From assembly GCA_020437105.1 (NCBI GenBank), contig JAGQWR010000025.1, positions 48,595-112,594 on the forward strand: 64,000 nucleotides of DNA. The letters run 5' to 3'. Shown here piece by piece: positions 16,556 to 25,754 of the stretch. The DNA is from Saprospiraceae bacterium (GTDB lineage: Bacteria; Bacteroidota; Bacteroidia; Chitinophagales; Saprospiraceae). The position numbers and the translations under genes are program-made. A model generated the notes under the pieces. That model was not told the origin of the DNA, did not search any database, and was given only the letters and a program-made list of their open reading frames with translations. The stretch's first letter is position 1, and every line of letters begins with the position of its first letter.

Positions 16556-17976
16556 TTTTTAGACGCTTCTCTTTCTAAGATCTTATTTAAAGATTGGGCT
16601 ACTCTTTCCGTAGCTCGGCCATCATTGCCACCACATTCTCGTTCTATAGCAAAATTCCGAAGTTCCAGATCGGCATCAGGCTGGTCTATATAGCGCTGAA
16701 TTTGTTGATCAAATTCGTCAAAATTCCAGGAAACCTGAATGCCTCCTGTCTCTATCAACTTAGCATAATGCACGTAATCCATTTGGCGACGTCCTGATTT
16801 AAACCAGGGCAGATAGTCATGTCCGTCGAATGCGGAAACAATTACAGGCCTGCCTACCATCAAGGCATCAATGGATACGGTAGAACCAAAATTGATACAC
16901 ACGGAGCAGCCTGCTAAAAGGTTTGACAAACGCAGCATATCATGTTCCTGCATACTCCAAGGCAGATTACTCTCTACCAAACTCGGATAATCAACCGAAA
17001 CTCTTGGGCCTTTTATCCCTTCCAAACGAGGTAGCCACGAAAAATCGGCCATACCGCCTTGTACATTTTGCGGATGCGGACGCACAATCAATTGCATATC
17101 TGGTCCGTAATGCCCACTACTTACTTTTTCTGCGAGCCACTCGACTATATCAATTCCTTTCGGACAAAAATAGGGCGAGCTCATTGCCACAAATAGGTAG
17201 GGCTTTTTAGGGTCCAACTTGAGTTTTTCCAAGTGGGAGGCAACCTCCGGATTCTGACCAACACCATAATGCGCATCAAAATGAGGTACGCCACAAACAA
17301 AGATCCGATCTTCCTCCACCTGGTAATATTCCTGAAACTCCTCTTTCATGATCGGACCCCAGGCTATATAATAATCCGCTGTAGCTGGAAAGTGGCCCTT
17401 GCAGGTGATATTATCCCAACTCAATAAGTGGATCGCTGTCGGAATTTTCAATTTTTGAGCCGCCCGCAACAACATGGCTTCTTCCAGATTTACAGGATAG
17501 GTCGCCACTACTAATTTTGGATCGATCTTTCGAATAGTCTCTACAGCCTCCGGTGAATCCAGCAAGCGATTTTCGGCTTCGATAAATCGTTTTCGAATGC
17601 CGGGAAACCAGCGTATAAGTTTATAAAGCAAAAAGTAATAATAGGGTGCAAACCAATAATAGGGATTTCGAGATTTCGGCCCCTTTACTGAGTGCAGGTG
17701 TTTGGCCCACAAGCCCGGATTATTGCGAATGTCTTCCAGGAAATACTTCCGCTTAAACAAATAATCAACGGTAAAAATATTGCGCGGCGGACGGAACTCG
17801 GACAGCGAGACCTCCTGATCTTCACAAAACCGGATTAGGTTTGTATCCTGCGAATCTGGTGCAATTACGGCAGTCTTTTTACCGCTGGCTCCCACCTTGG
17901 CCAATAGACCGGTTTGGAAAACCATACGGGCAGAAAAGCCGTGAGAAACCAGATAGCAAACGTCTGTTTTTGACAT
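16552..17976 (-). CDS. GT-B-type glycosyltransferase or glycerophosphotransferase-like protein
   Basis: A 474-residue protein with a GT-B-like layout: an N-terminal region starting SKTDVCYLVSHGFSARMVF, a middle block PYLFVAMSSPYFCPKGIDI that opens the second domain, and INFGSTVSIDALMVGRPVI, the donor-binding region found in CDP-glycerol glycerophosphotransferase-like and related glycosyltransferases. The start is set at the ATG 17974-17976, 7 bases after the neuB stop; an earlier ATG at 18003 would overlap neuB. Being directly downstream of neuA-neuB, it is a candidate nonulosonate transferase, but this is inference. Confidence 0.7.
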   Translation of the reverse strand: MSKTDVCYLVSHGFSARMVFQTGLLAKVGASGKKTAVIAPDSQDTNLIRFCEDQEVSLSEFRPPRNIFTVDYLFKRKYFLEDIRNNPGLWAKHLHSVKGPKSRNPYYWFAPYYYFLLYKLIRWFPGIRKRFIEAENRLLDSPEAVETIRKIDPKLVVATYPVNLEEAMLLRAAQKLKIPTAIHLLSWDNITCKGHFPATADYYIAWGPIMKEEFQEYYQVEEDRIFVCGVPHFDAHYGVGQNPEVASHLEKLKLDPKKPYLFVAMSSPYFCPKGIDIVEWLAEKVSSGHYGPDMQLIVRPHPQNVQGGMADFSWLPRLEGIKGPRVSVDYPSLVESNLPWSMQEHDMLRLSNLLAGCSVCINFGSTVSIDALMVGRPVIVSAFDGHDYLPWFKSGRRQMDYVHYAKLIETGGIQVSWNFDEFDQQIQRYIDQPDADLELRNFAIERECGGNDGRATERVAQSLNKILEREASKN

Positions 17977-17983
17977 TTTTTTC

Positions 17984-18946
17984 TTACCAGGCAATTGCTG
18001 CATCTTCCCAATTATAAATCACGTTGCCATCAATTTTACTGGCAAAACGTCCGCGATAATAGTCGCGATTTAATACTTCTGCATGTGAAAGCGGCCGGTT
18101 GGCATCACCCAGGCTAATTTTCCACTCCGGAAATTCCTTTTGGATGAGCTCCATCCGCTCTTCGATTGGCCGGTCAGCAAATTCACGCAATTCCTGAAGC
18201 ATGGCTGGTGTTACCGATACCGGACCATCTTTAGTTTCAGTAGGGCCTAAAACAGTGTAATGTCTTTCCACAGAAGTGGCTCCCATAGCCAGAGCAAGTT
18301 TGCTGGCTTTTAGGCCGGTAGTTTCTGGTTTGGAGTGGTCGCTATACCCAACTTTTCCGGAAAATTGCTTCAACCAGTTGAGGCGATTAAGGTGTAATTC
18401 CTCCAGAGGTGTGGGATAGATGGTTACACAATGCATAAACTCATAATCGCTTCCCTCTAAAACTTCTGCGGCTTTTTGGATTTCATCATCGTAGGTGGAA
18501 CCTGTGGAGATAAAAATTTTGTCCCAAACGGATTTCACTTCTTCCAACAGCGGATAAGAAGCACAATCATAACTGGCAATTTTTATCGCCGGATAGCCCA
18601 TGTCCTTCAGTTCGCGTACGCCGGTGCGGGTGAAAGCGGTGGTCAGGGGCATTGTGCCCGCTTTTTTACATTCTTCCACAAACCAACGCTCCTGATCCAG
18701 TGTCAGATCCAGTTGAGCCAGGCGCTCTAACTCAGGCGCATAGGGTCTTTTGATCACCTTTATGGTGCCATCTGCAGCAATTTCACCGACATCAAAACGG
18801 TCTCGGTGTGTTAGTTCTTTCGAACGAATTGCCTGGATTTTAACGTAGTCTGCTCCGTGTGAAGCTGCTTCGTGAATCATCCGCTTGAGTAGTTCCTGGC
18901 TGCCATTATGGTTTTGGCAACATTCTGCAATTAGTACCGGTTTCAT
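17984..18946 (-). CDS. neuB: N-acetylneuraminate synthase family protein, short form
   Basis: A 320-residue nonulosonate synthase that condenses phosphoenolpyruvate with a hexosamine-derived aldose. IAECCQNHNGS, ADYVKIQA, KIASYD, FISTGST, VGYSDHS and VERHYT (metal- and PEP-binding positions of the TIM barrel) are all present. Family members are usually about 335-350 residues with a C-terminal SAF (antifreeze-like) domain; here the chain stops about 35 residues after the LSHAEVLNRDYYRG block, so the SAF part seems missing or reduced. It overlaps the upstream dehydrogenase gene by 4 bases. The exact nonulosonic acid (neuraminic, legionaminic or other) cannot be told. Confidence 0.88.
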   Translation of the reverse strand: MKPVLIAECCQNHNGSQELLKRMIHEAASHGADYVKIQAIRSKELTHRDRFDVGEIAADGTIKVIKRPYAPELERLAQLDLTLDQERWFVEECKKAGTMPLTTAFTRTGVRELKDMGYPAIKIASYDCASYPLLEEVKSVWDKIFISTGSTYDDEIQKAAEVLEGSDYEFMHCVTIYPTPLEELHLNRLNWLKQFSGKVGYSDHSKPETTGLKASKLALAMGATSVERHYTVLGPTETKDGPVSVTPAMLQELREFADRPIEERMELIQKEFPEWKISLGDANRPLSHAEVLNRDYYRGRFASKIDGNVIYNWEDAAIAW

Positions 18947-19902
18947 ATTGATGTGATAAATTTATTAGTTACAAATGCGCGGGTTCCTTCGATGGATTCC
19001 AGCGCGTAGCCTCCGATGTGAGGCGTAATAATCAAATTGTCATTTTCCTGGAGGTAGTGAACTAAGCGAGTATTGGAAGGGACTTCCGATTCCCAACTGC
19101 TGTCTCCTTCGAGTACATCGATGGCCGCACCTTTCAGATGTCCGGATTCCAAATTTGCCAGCAGGGCATTTTCGTCCAGAACTTCCCCTCTCGAGGTATT
19201 TATGAGTACCAGGCCAGAACGGGTCTGCGCCAATTCTTTTGATCCGATGAATCTGTAATTCTCTTTACTATATGGAATATGCAGGCTCAGCACCTCGCTT
19301 TCCGCCAAAAGTTGGTCAAGGGGCACCGCCTCCTGGCCTTTTGGCAATGCTTTTAATTGTCCGGGGTCTGTATCATTGACGAGTACCCGCATCCCGAATG
19401 CTTGTCCATAGCCGGCTACAATTTTACCCAACCTGCCATAACCTAAGATGCCAAGGGTTTTGCCATTGAGCTCCATGCCGAGAAAGGGCTCCCGTATCCA
19501 TTGCCCCTTTTTTACAGATTCATTGGCCTGTGCCGTTTTTCGAATCAGGCTGAGGAGTAATCCCCAGGTATGCTCGGAGGTACTCTGAATTTTTTCTAAA
19601 AACGCTGTTTCGCCTTTGAGGCTAATGACCTGAATTTGGCGTTGATCGGCAACATCCAGATCAATGTGATTCAGGCCGGTTGTTGGCGTTATGATAAATT
19701 TTAATGCCGGAGCAGCCGCAATAACTTCCCGATCTATCGGAATACCCAATCGCACAAAAAGTGCCTCGTAAGGTTTTTGCTGCAGGGTTGCCATCAATTC
19801 GGCTTTATCTGCCAGTTCCCGGTAATCGACATCCGCTACTGGTTCCAACAAGATCCGGGTAGAGTCTGGATACCGAAGGGGCTCGATATGTAAAACAGGC
19901 AT
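18943..19902 (-). CDS. D-isomer-specific 2-hydroxyacid dehydrogenase (SerA-like)
   Basis: A 319-residue NAD-dependent dehydrogenase (ATG 19900-19902, one base after the neuA stop; a start at 19914 is also possible and would overlap neuA by 11 bases). The Rossmann loop is GILGYGRLGK; the catalytic Arg lies in LINTSRGEVLDE, the Glu in the following helix region (VLEGD), and the His in ITPHIGG. It is a single-domain-length enzyme without the ACT domain of many SerA proteins. Its position between neuA and neuB, overlapping neuB by 4 bases, suggests a role in making or modifying the nonulosonate or recycling a 2-oxoacid; no function is established. Confidence 0.82.
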   Translation of the reverse strand: MPVLHIEPLRYPDSTRILLEPVADVDYRELADKAELMATLQQKPYEALFVRLGIPIDREVIAAAPALKFIITPTTGLNHIDLDVADQRQIQVISLKGETAFLEKIQSTSEHTWGLLLSLIRKTAQANESVKKGQWIREPFLGMELNGKTLGILGYGRLGKIVAGYGQAFGMRVLVNDTDPGQLKALPKGQEAVPLDQLLAESEVLSLHIPYSKENYRFIGSKELAQTRSGLVLINTSRGEVLDENALLANLESGHLKGAAIDVLEGDSSWESEVPSNTRLVHYLQENDNLIITPHIGGYALESIEGTRAFVTNKFITSI

Positions 19903-19903
19903 T

Positions 19904-20599
19904 TTACCCGGCATGGTAGCGCATCATAAATTCTGCCAATTCAAAATCGAGCATGGTGTCAATATTCACTGAACGTTCGTTTTCCATAACCAATGCGCGG
20001 CAATCAGAGCCTTTGAAGGAATTATTCAGAATTGTTTCCCGTCGGGTCAGATAGATTGCTCCGTTGCGCAGGTACATGGGTTCCAACTCCTGACGTGGCT
20101 GGTTTTCGTATGCTTCACAATAGGGAGGGTCTATCAAACGGCCATCCTGCAGGAATTTCATTCTTGCCGGGTGGTGTCCTTCTACATCGACCACGCTAAT
20201 TACACTATCTGCACCGCTTTCGCGTAAAAGCCGGATCGCAGCGTCAATATCTGCTGACGTGCGGTATGGGGTAGTTGGTTGCAACATCAAGACGGCATCG
20301 TACTGTGTGCCATCCATTTTCTCCATTTCCTCCAGCGCATGTTGGATTACGGGTATGGCTTTCGCCGAATCTGTAGCCAGGGCTTCCGGGCGCATGAAGG
20401 GGACTGCTGCCCCCCACTCTTTTGACACCTGTGCGATAGCCTCATCGTCTGTGGATACAATCCACCGGCTTAGTTCTTCCGAACCTTTAGCCGCTTCGAT
20501 GGTATAGGCAATCAGTGGTTTTCCCGCGAGCGATTTGATGTTCTTTTGCGGTACTCCTTTAGAACCGCCCCGAGCTGGTATGACAGCTAGTATTTTCAT
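19904..20599 (-). CDS. neuA: CMP-nonulosonate (N-acetylneuraminate-type) cytidylyltransferase
   Basis: A 231-residue nucleotidyltransferase with the NeuA signature: ILAVIPARGGSKGVPQKNI at the N-terminus (CTP-binding loop), RWIVSTDDEAIA, AVLMLQPTTPYRT and a late VNIDTMLDFELAE. It activates a nonulosonic acid with CTP to the CMP-sugar. Together with neuB this gives the two last steps of the pathway, but no hydrolysing NeuC or Leg/Pse enzymes are visible in the window. It overlaps the upstream dehydrogenase fusion gene by 4 bases (ATGA). Confidence 0.9.
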   Translation of the reverse strand: MKILAVIPARGGSKGVPQKNIKSLAGKPLIAYTIEAAKGSEELSRWIVSTDDEAIAQVSKEWGAAVPFMRPEALATDSAKAIPVIQHALEEMEKMDGTQYDAVLMLQPTTPYRTSADIDAAIRLLRESGADSVISVVDVEGHHPARMKFLQDGRLIDPPYCEAYENQPRQELEPMYLRNGAIYLTRRETILNNSFKGSDCRALVMENERSVNIDTMLDFELAEFMMRYHAG

Positions 20600-22356
20600 A
20601 GAATGGTATCTTCCAGAGAGGATGCCACAAAACTCAGTCCCATATAAACACAGGGTCCGGCGTTCAAGACATCATCGGTATTAAACAATTTCCAACCATC
20701 GAAAAGAATGGCAGGGGAATTGAGTTTCCCAAGCAGTTCCGGGATATCAATGCCCTCATAAAAGCGGTGGTTGTTTAAAAACAGAATAGCATCTGCTCCT
20801 TCGGCGGCAGCCGGATAATCAACCGGCTGAACACCTTCCTCCAGAATTTCCGCTTTGCGGGCAACCGGATCGTGGCCGACTACTTTACAGCCTGCCTGTT
20901 CAAATAATTTGGCGACCTCTACAGCCGAGGAGTTTCGCACATCTCCTGTTTCGGGTTCCCCTTTAAATGCCAGTCCGCAAATGAGGATTTTACAGTTTTC
21001 GGGAGACTTTCCTGCTTTTTTCAACACAGCCAGTACCCGGTCAACTACAAAGTCGTGCATGGATTCATTAATCTGCCGCCCTTGCTGAAACAGCGTTTTA
21101 GCCGGACTAAATTTTTGAGCAACGGAGGCCAGGATATAGGGATCCTTGGTCAGGCATGCCCCTCCAACACCCGGGCTCGGAAGCGGAATGCGGTTTCTCG
21201 GATATCCCTGATTGGCGGCTTTTATGGTTTCTACGATATCTACATTATAATGACTGGCAAGCTGTGCCATTTCATTGGCATAACTAAAAACCAGATCGCG
21301 GAATGTATTATTCAATAATTTGGCGATTTCGGCCTGCTCCAGACTATTTACCCGCACAATTGTTGGGGTAAGATCCCGGAATAACGCGGCTGTCGCTTCC
21401 ACACTTTCTTCATTCAAGCCACCGATTATTTGGGGCAGCTCCCGCAATTCTTTGACTGCCTTACCCTCAGCAGTACGCTCAGGCGCAAAAGACAAGTGAA
21501 AATCCAGTCCGCCGATCAGGCCGGATTCCTGCTCGAGGATCGGAAGTACGATCTCCCGGGTTGCACCTATGGGCACGGTAGATCGCAGGATAACGAGGTT
21601 TCCCGATCGCAGGACACTACCTACTGATCTGGCGGCTGCTTCCAGGGCCGAAAGATTTGGTGCCGGCATTTTATCGCCGGAAGGTTTGCCAACAGGTGTG
21701 CCGACAGAGATAATATAGACATCTCCGGTTTCGGGAATGTTGGTGGTGGCTTTTAGGTTCTTCCCGGCCTGGCGCAGAAATATTTCTTCCAGGCCTCGTT
21801 CGTGGATATAAGTTTCTGCCCGGTCAATGGCGTCAACTTTGCGTTTGTCCACATCAAAGCCGGTGGTCTGGAATCCCTGATCCGCCAGCACGGTAGCCAG
21901 GGTGAAACCTACATAGCCTAATCCGACCACCACAATGTGGCGATGGGAGGCTACCCGTTGTTCCCAAAGTTGGTGGTATTCGATAATCCGGCTCGGCCGT
22001 TTTTCGGCATCCACCAGGATGACCTTACTCAGAAATTTTTTGCTTTTTCTGCCGCGCCTTTCGAGTTCCTGTGGGAGTTCTTCTAAAATTCGCCGAAAGG
22101 AATAATCATTTGTAAAGAAGATCGGGTCCGGATTCATGAGTTCGGCAGCCGTAAACTCAAAAGACCTTTTATCAAGGCTTGCCCGTCTGATATCGCCATC
22201 GGTGATGGTACCAATCAGTTGGCCAGCCTTATTTGTTACCAGAGCGATTCCACCTGGTAAGCCTTCCTGCACGGCCTCATCAAGCTGGCGCAATACTTCG
22301 ATCAGCTGTTGCTCAGGGCCTACGCAAAGGGTTTCAATGATGGTCTTTGTGGTCAT
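20596..22356 (-). CDS. CBS-domain / nucleotide-sugar dehydrogenase fusion
   Basis: A 586-residue fusion. Residues about 1-130 form a CBS-pair-like module (GIALVTNKAGQLIGTITDGD, then AAELMNPDPIFF). Residues about 140-580 are a UDP-glucose/GDP-mannose dehydrogenase: Rossmann motif VVVGLGYVG, SVGTPV, ILRSTVPIGAT, FAPERTAEG, catalytic Cys in GVGGACLTKDPY, and GLAFKGEPETGDVRNS. Typical enzymes of this family lack the CBS part and are about 430 residues. The ATG at 22354-22356 overlaps the previous TGA. The CBS module could sense an adenine nucleotide or stabilise the protein. The product is probably a UDP-uronic acid of unknown identity. Confidence 0.85.
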   Translation of the reverse strand: MTTKTIIETLCVGPEQQLIEVLRQLDEAVQEGLPGGIALVTNKAGQLIGTITDGDIRRASLDKRSFEFTAAELMNPDPIFFTNDYSFRRILEELPQELERRGRKSKKFLSKVILVDAEKRPSRIIEYHQLWEQRVASHRHIVVVGLGYVGFTLATVLADQGFQTTGFDVDKRKVDAIDRAETYIHERGLEEIFLRQAGKNLKATTNIPETGDVYIISVGTPVGKPSGDKMPAPNLSALEAAARSVGSVLRSGNLVILRSTVPIGATREIVLPILEQESGLIGGLDFHLSFAPERTAEGKAVKELRELPQIIGGLNEESVEATAALFRDLTPTIVRVNSLEQAEIAKLLNNTFRDLVFSYANEMAQLASHYNVDIVETIKAANQGYPRNRIPLPSPGVGGACLTKDPYILASVAQKFSPAKTLFQQGRQINESMHDFVVDRVLAVLKKAGKSPENCKILICGLAFKGEPETGDVRNSSAVEVAKLFEQAGCKVVGHDPVARKAEILEEGVQPVDYPAAAEGADAILFLNNHRFYEGIDIPELLGKLNSPAILFDGWKLFNTDDVLNAGPCVYMGLSFVASSLEDTIL

Positions 22357-23414
22357 GATTCTTTTAGGGATTGATAGGAAATCAGCCAATCAACAGCATC
22401 CCGGATTCCCGTGGTTTCTAATTGACTGAGCTTATGCAACATATTTTGATAAATCTCGGGCTGGCTAATTTCCAGCAGGGTTGGGATCAACTCCGCGCCA
22501 TCTCGAACGATTAGCGCTACGCCCATTTGTTCCAACACCATGGAGTTGTGGTCCATTTCAGGATTACCATTTTCTGAAAAGGTAATCATGGGTGTCTGTG
22601 AATTGATGCAATCGGTTATGGTTCCAATTCCGGGCCGACAAATAACCAGATCAACGGCCAGAAAATCAGCTTGTTCGAAACCAAAAACCCCGGCGTTTAA
22701 ACCGAAGGAAGAAAGAATATTTGGTGGAAGCATCAGCTCCCAGTCTTCGTGTGCAGCCAGTTTTTCTGCCAGGTCTTTAATCGCATCGTCCATTAACCCG
22801 GTAGCGCCTCCCAGAATAGCCACTTTTTTAGAAAAAGCTTTTGACTCCCGGCTTGCGCGTGGTTCCTGTGCAAACCAGGGCATTTTTACGGCTTTAGTTT
22901 GCTCCAAAACACCCGGCATCGCAATATCGGCTACACAAATCATAGGCGGTTTGTATAACCGGAGCAAGCGCCGTTCTTCAGAAACAAACTGATTAATGCA
23001 GTCCATTTCTTTACCCAGGCATTCGAATACATCCGACCAGAGAAAGGAGCCAAGCATAATGGTATCTGGTCTAAGTGTCAGCAGGCCGCTCAAATTATCA
23101 CTTAACACCAAATCTGCCTGCCTGATGGCAGGATGTCCCTCGAGGCGTTTGATCCAGTTTAGTAAGCGTCCGTCTGTAAGGGCGGTCACATCTCCCAATC
23201 GGATTCCCGGAGCCACATATCCAGTATGTACATGTACCTGTGGTGCCTCCAGAAGTTGAATTTTATCCCAATCTGCTAATCGCTCAACCTGCCATTGCTC
23301 AACGAATAAATGGATAATATCTTCCGGAAATCGCTGATGCCATTCGTGGAGAATTCCCAGGGTTCGTTTAAAGTGCCCCAGGCCATTTTCACAAACAACG
23401 GCTGAAAGTTGCAT
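22353..23414 (-). CDS. GT-B glycosyltransferase, MurG/GT28-like
   Basis: A 353-residue protein. The N-terminus SAVVCENGLGHFKRTLGI has the GxGH loop of MurG-like enzymes, AILGGATGLMDDAI starts the C-terminal domain, and VICRPGIGTITDCI with ITFSENGNPEMDHNSMVLEQ matches the UDP-sugar binding region of GT28-like proteins. It would add a sugar to the lipid-linked repeat. It is 11 bases downstream of the WbpP-like epimerase gene, which may make its donor (UDP-GalNAc or an acid derived from it); that link is inferred. Confidence 0.72.
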   Translation of the reverse strand: MQLSAVVCENGLGHFKRTLGILHEWHQRFPEDIIHLFVEQWQVERLADWDKIQLLEAPQVHVHTGYVAPGIRLGDVTALTDGRLLNWIKRLEGHPAIRQADLVLSDNLSGLLTLRPDTIMLGSFLWSDVFECLGKEMDCINQFVSEERRLLRLYKPPMICVADIAMPGVLEQTKAVKMPWFAQEPRASRESKAFSKKVAILGGATGLMDDAIKDLAEKLAAHEDWELMLPPNILSSFGLNAGVFGFEQADFLAVDLVICRPGIGTITDCINSQTPMITFSENGNPEMDHNSMVLEQMGVALIVRDGAELIPTLLEISQPEIYQNMLHKLSQLETTGIRDAVDWLISYQSLKES

Positions 23415-23425
23415 ATTGGGTCGGA

Positions 23426-24409
23426 TCAGCCTATTGTTTGTGGGTTATATCGAAAATGATCTTTATACCATTCAAAAACCAGTTCGAGGCCTTCCCGGAC
23501 TGAATACCCCGGGTTGTATTGCAGGTAATTTTTTGCTTTAGAGATATCTGCCAAACTGTGTTTTACATCGCCTGCCCGATTTGGGCCGTGAATTGGTTTC
23601 AACTCAGATCCGGCAATTTCTGCCAAATAATTATATAAATCCAAAACAGTGGTTTGCTCGCCGCAGGCAATATTATATATCTCATTCAGCGCATCTTCCC
23701 GCTCAATAAAGAGTGCTTGTAAATTCGCCTGAACCGCATTCGCTACATAGGTGAAATCCCGGCTTTGCAATCCGTCTCCATGTATGTGAGGTGCCTGATT
23801 TTCCAGAATCGCCTTCATAAATAATGGAATGACCGCTGCATACGCACCATGCGGATCCTGTTTGGGTCCAAACACATTAAAATACCGAAGGCCTATATAT
23901 TTCATGCCGTATAATTTCCCGTAAACACGGGCATAAAGTTCGTTTACCAATTTGGTAACCGCATAGGGCGAAATAGGCTCTCCTGTTACATCTTCCCGCT
24001 TAGGGGATGCCTGGCTATCACCGTAGGTACTGGAAGAAGCGGCAAAAACAACCCGCTTGATTCCCAAATCCTTTACCGCTGTGAAGACATTCAAGGTGCC
24101 GGTAATATTTACATCATTAGTCGTCAGAGGTGATTGCACAGATCGGGGTACAGATCCTAAAGCTGCCTGATGAGAAACCAGGTCGATGTCTTTACAGGCT
24201 TGCAAAACGGTGTTATAATCCCGGATATCGCCTTCGAGAAATTCAAAGCGTTCGTCCGACAGAAATTCTTCAATATTATGCCTGTGACCATTCGACAGGT
24301 TGTCTAAAACCCGGACAAAAGCCACCCGTTCATCATTCAACAGGGCTTTAACCAGATTTGAACCGATAAACCCGGCTCCCCCTGTTACTAATAGATTATA
24401 TTGCTTCAT
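23426..24409 (-). CDS. UDP-N-acetylglucosamine 4-epimerase (WbpP/TviC-like)
   Basis: A 327-residue extended SDR epimerase. GGAGFIGSNL is the NAD loop; GSVPRSVQSPLTTNDVNI is the WbpP/TviC-specific block; catalytic residues lie in AASSSTYGD and YAVTKLVNE; YFNVFGPKQDP and DGLQSRDFTYV follow as in WbpP. It is expected to interconvert UDP-GlcNAc/UDP-GalNAc or the corresponding uronic acids. With the TviB/WbpO-like dehydrogenase at 28162, it would give UDP-GalNAcA as in the Vi-antigen pathway. It lies 23 bases after cysN, joining the PAPS genes and the sugar genes in one unit. Confidence 0.88.
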   Translation of the reverse strand: MKQYNLLVTGGAGFIGSNLVKALLNDERVAFVRVLDNLSNGHRHNIEEFLSDERFEFLEGDIRDYNTVLQACKDIDLVSHQAALGSVPRSVQSPLTTNDVNITGTLNVFTAVKDLGIKRVVFAASSSTYGDSQASPKREDVTGEPISPYAVTKLVNELYARVYGKLYGMKYIGLRYFNVFGPKQDPHGAYAAVIPLFMKAILENQAPHIHGDGLQSRDFTYVANAVQANLQALFIEREDALNEIYNIACGEQTTVLDLYNYLAEIAGSELKPIHGPNRAGDVKHSLADISKAKNYLQYNPGYSVREGLELVFEWYKDHFRYNPQTIG

Positions 24410-24432
24410 ATAGCTTTAGATCCTGGGGTTGA

Positions 24433-25707
24433 CTAGATAATCATACCGGCAGCAACCGTTACGTGTGTGCCTTCATCAATTAGCAAAACACTTCCGGTAA
24501 TCCGGTTTTTCCGGTATGCATCAGCAAACAATGGCTTGGTTGTACGAATGCTGATTCGGGCAATATCATTCATGCCGACATGTTGATCCTCCATGTCGCG
24601 GTGCAGGGTATTCACATCCATTTTATAGCGGATTTCCTTCACTACACATCTGGCATCCTGGGTAGTATGCAGGATACTGTATTTTCCTCTTAGTTGGATC
24701 GGCTTTTCGCTAAACCAACAAACCATCAAATCAAAGTCCTGATCGTTTCTGGGGACATTATTCGCCCGAACAATCATGTCGCCCCGGCTCAAATCCAAAT
24801 CGTCATCCAGAAGCATCGTTACAGACATTGGAGGAAATGCTTCTTCCACCTCTCCGTCGAAGGTATCAATACGGGCAATTTTGGACGTAAAACCTGAAGG
24901 CAATAACATAACCTCATCGCCTTTCCGGTATATCCCTCCGGCAATTCGCCCGGAATAGCCCCGGTAATCGTGAAATTCATCTGTATTCGGGCGAATCACA
25001 AATTGTACCGGAAACCGACAATCGATAAAATTGTAGTCACTCGCAATGTGTACATTCTCCAAATAATATAAAAGCGTCGGACCTTCATACCATTCGGTTT
25101 TATCGGATCGATCAACCACATTATCACCCAGCAAAGCAGAAATTGGAATGAAGGAAATATCGTGTACATCCAATTTTGATGCGAAGCGCTCAAAATCGTC
25201 ATGGATTTCATTGTAGCGGTCTTCGTTGTAGTCAACCAAATCCATTTTATTGATACAAACGACCATGTGTGGTATTTGCAACAAGGAGGCAATGATAGCA
25301 TGCCGTTTGGTTTGTTCGACTACGCCCTGGCGGGCATCAATTAAAATCAGGGCAACATTGGCAGTAGAAGCACCGGTAACCATATTCCGGGTATATTGGG
25401 TATGGCCGGGAGTATCAGCGATGATAAACTTCCGTTTGGGTGTTGCAAAATAGCGGTAGGCAACATCAATGGTGATTCCCTGTTCGCGCTCTGCTTTTAG
25501 TCCGTCGGTAAGCAGAGCCAGATTTACACCTTCTTCTCCGCGCCGTTCGGTTGTTTCTCTGACCTGTTCGTACTGGTCTTCGAAAATTGATTTAGAATCA
25601 TAAAGTAACCTGCCGATGAGCGTGCTTTTTCCATCGTCCACACTACCTGCAGTAGTGAAACGAAGGAGTTCCATGCTTTCGTAAGCGTTTATATCGTGCG
25701 TTGACAT
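24433..25707 (-). CDS. cysN: Sulfate adenylyltransferase subunit 1 (GTPase)
   Basis: A 424-residue EF-Tu-like GTPase subunit of ATP sulfurylase: P-loop GSVDDGKSTLIGRLL, ADTPGHTQYTRNM (G3), and NKMDLVD (G4). It pairs with CysD to make adenosine 5'-phosphosulfate from ATP and sulfate, driven by GTP. It lacks the C-terminal APS-kinase fusion seen in some CysNC proteins; cysC is a separate gene nearby. Its order after cysD and cysC, within a sulfotransferase-rich operon, suggests that it serves PAPS production for sulfation. The 47-base gap before it shows no clear promoter. Confidence 0.95.
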   Translation of the reverse strand: MSTHDINAYESMELLRFTTAGSVDDGKSTLIGRLLYDSKSIFEDQYEQVRETTERRGEEGVNLALLTDGLKAEREQGITIDVAYRYFATPKRKFIIADTPGHTQYTRNMVTGASTANVALILIDARQGVVEQTKRHAIIASLLQIPHMVVCINKMDLVDYNEDRYNEIHDDFERFASKLDVHDISFIPISALLGDNVVDRSDKTEWYEGPTLLYYLENVHIASDYNFIDCRFPVQFVIRPNTDEFHDYRGYSGRIAGGIYRKGDEVMLLPSGFTSKIARIDTFDGEVEEAFPPMSVTMLLDDDLDLSRGDMIVRANNVPRNDQDFDLMVCWFSEKPIQLRGKYSILHTTQDARCVVKEIRYKMDVNTLHRDMEDQHVGMNDIARISIRTTKPLFADAYRKNRITGSVLLIDEGTHVTVAAGMII

Positions 25708-25754
25708 AAGTTTATATTAAGGGTGATAGATTAACCTATCGATTGGTTGGTCAA

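Noticed and set aside
25708..25754. GATAG/CTATC inverted repeat before cysN
   Set aside because: Only 5-base arms; expected by chance in AT-rich sequence.
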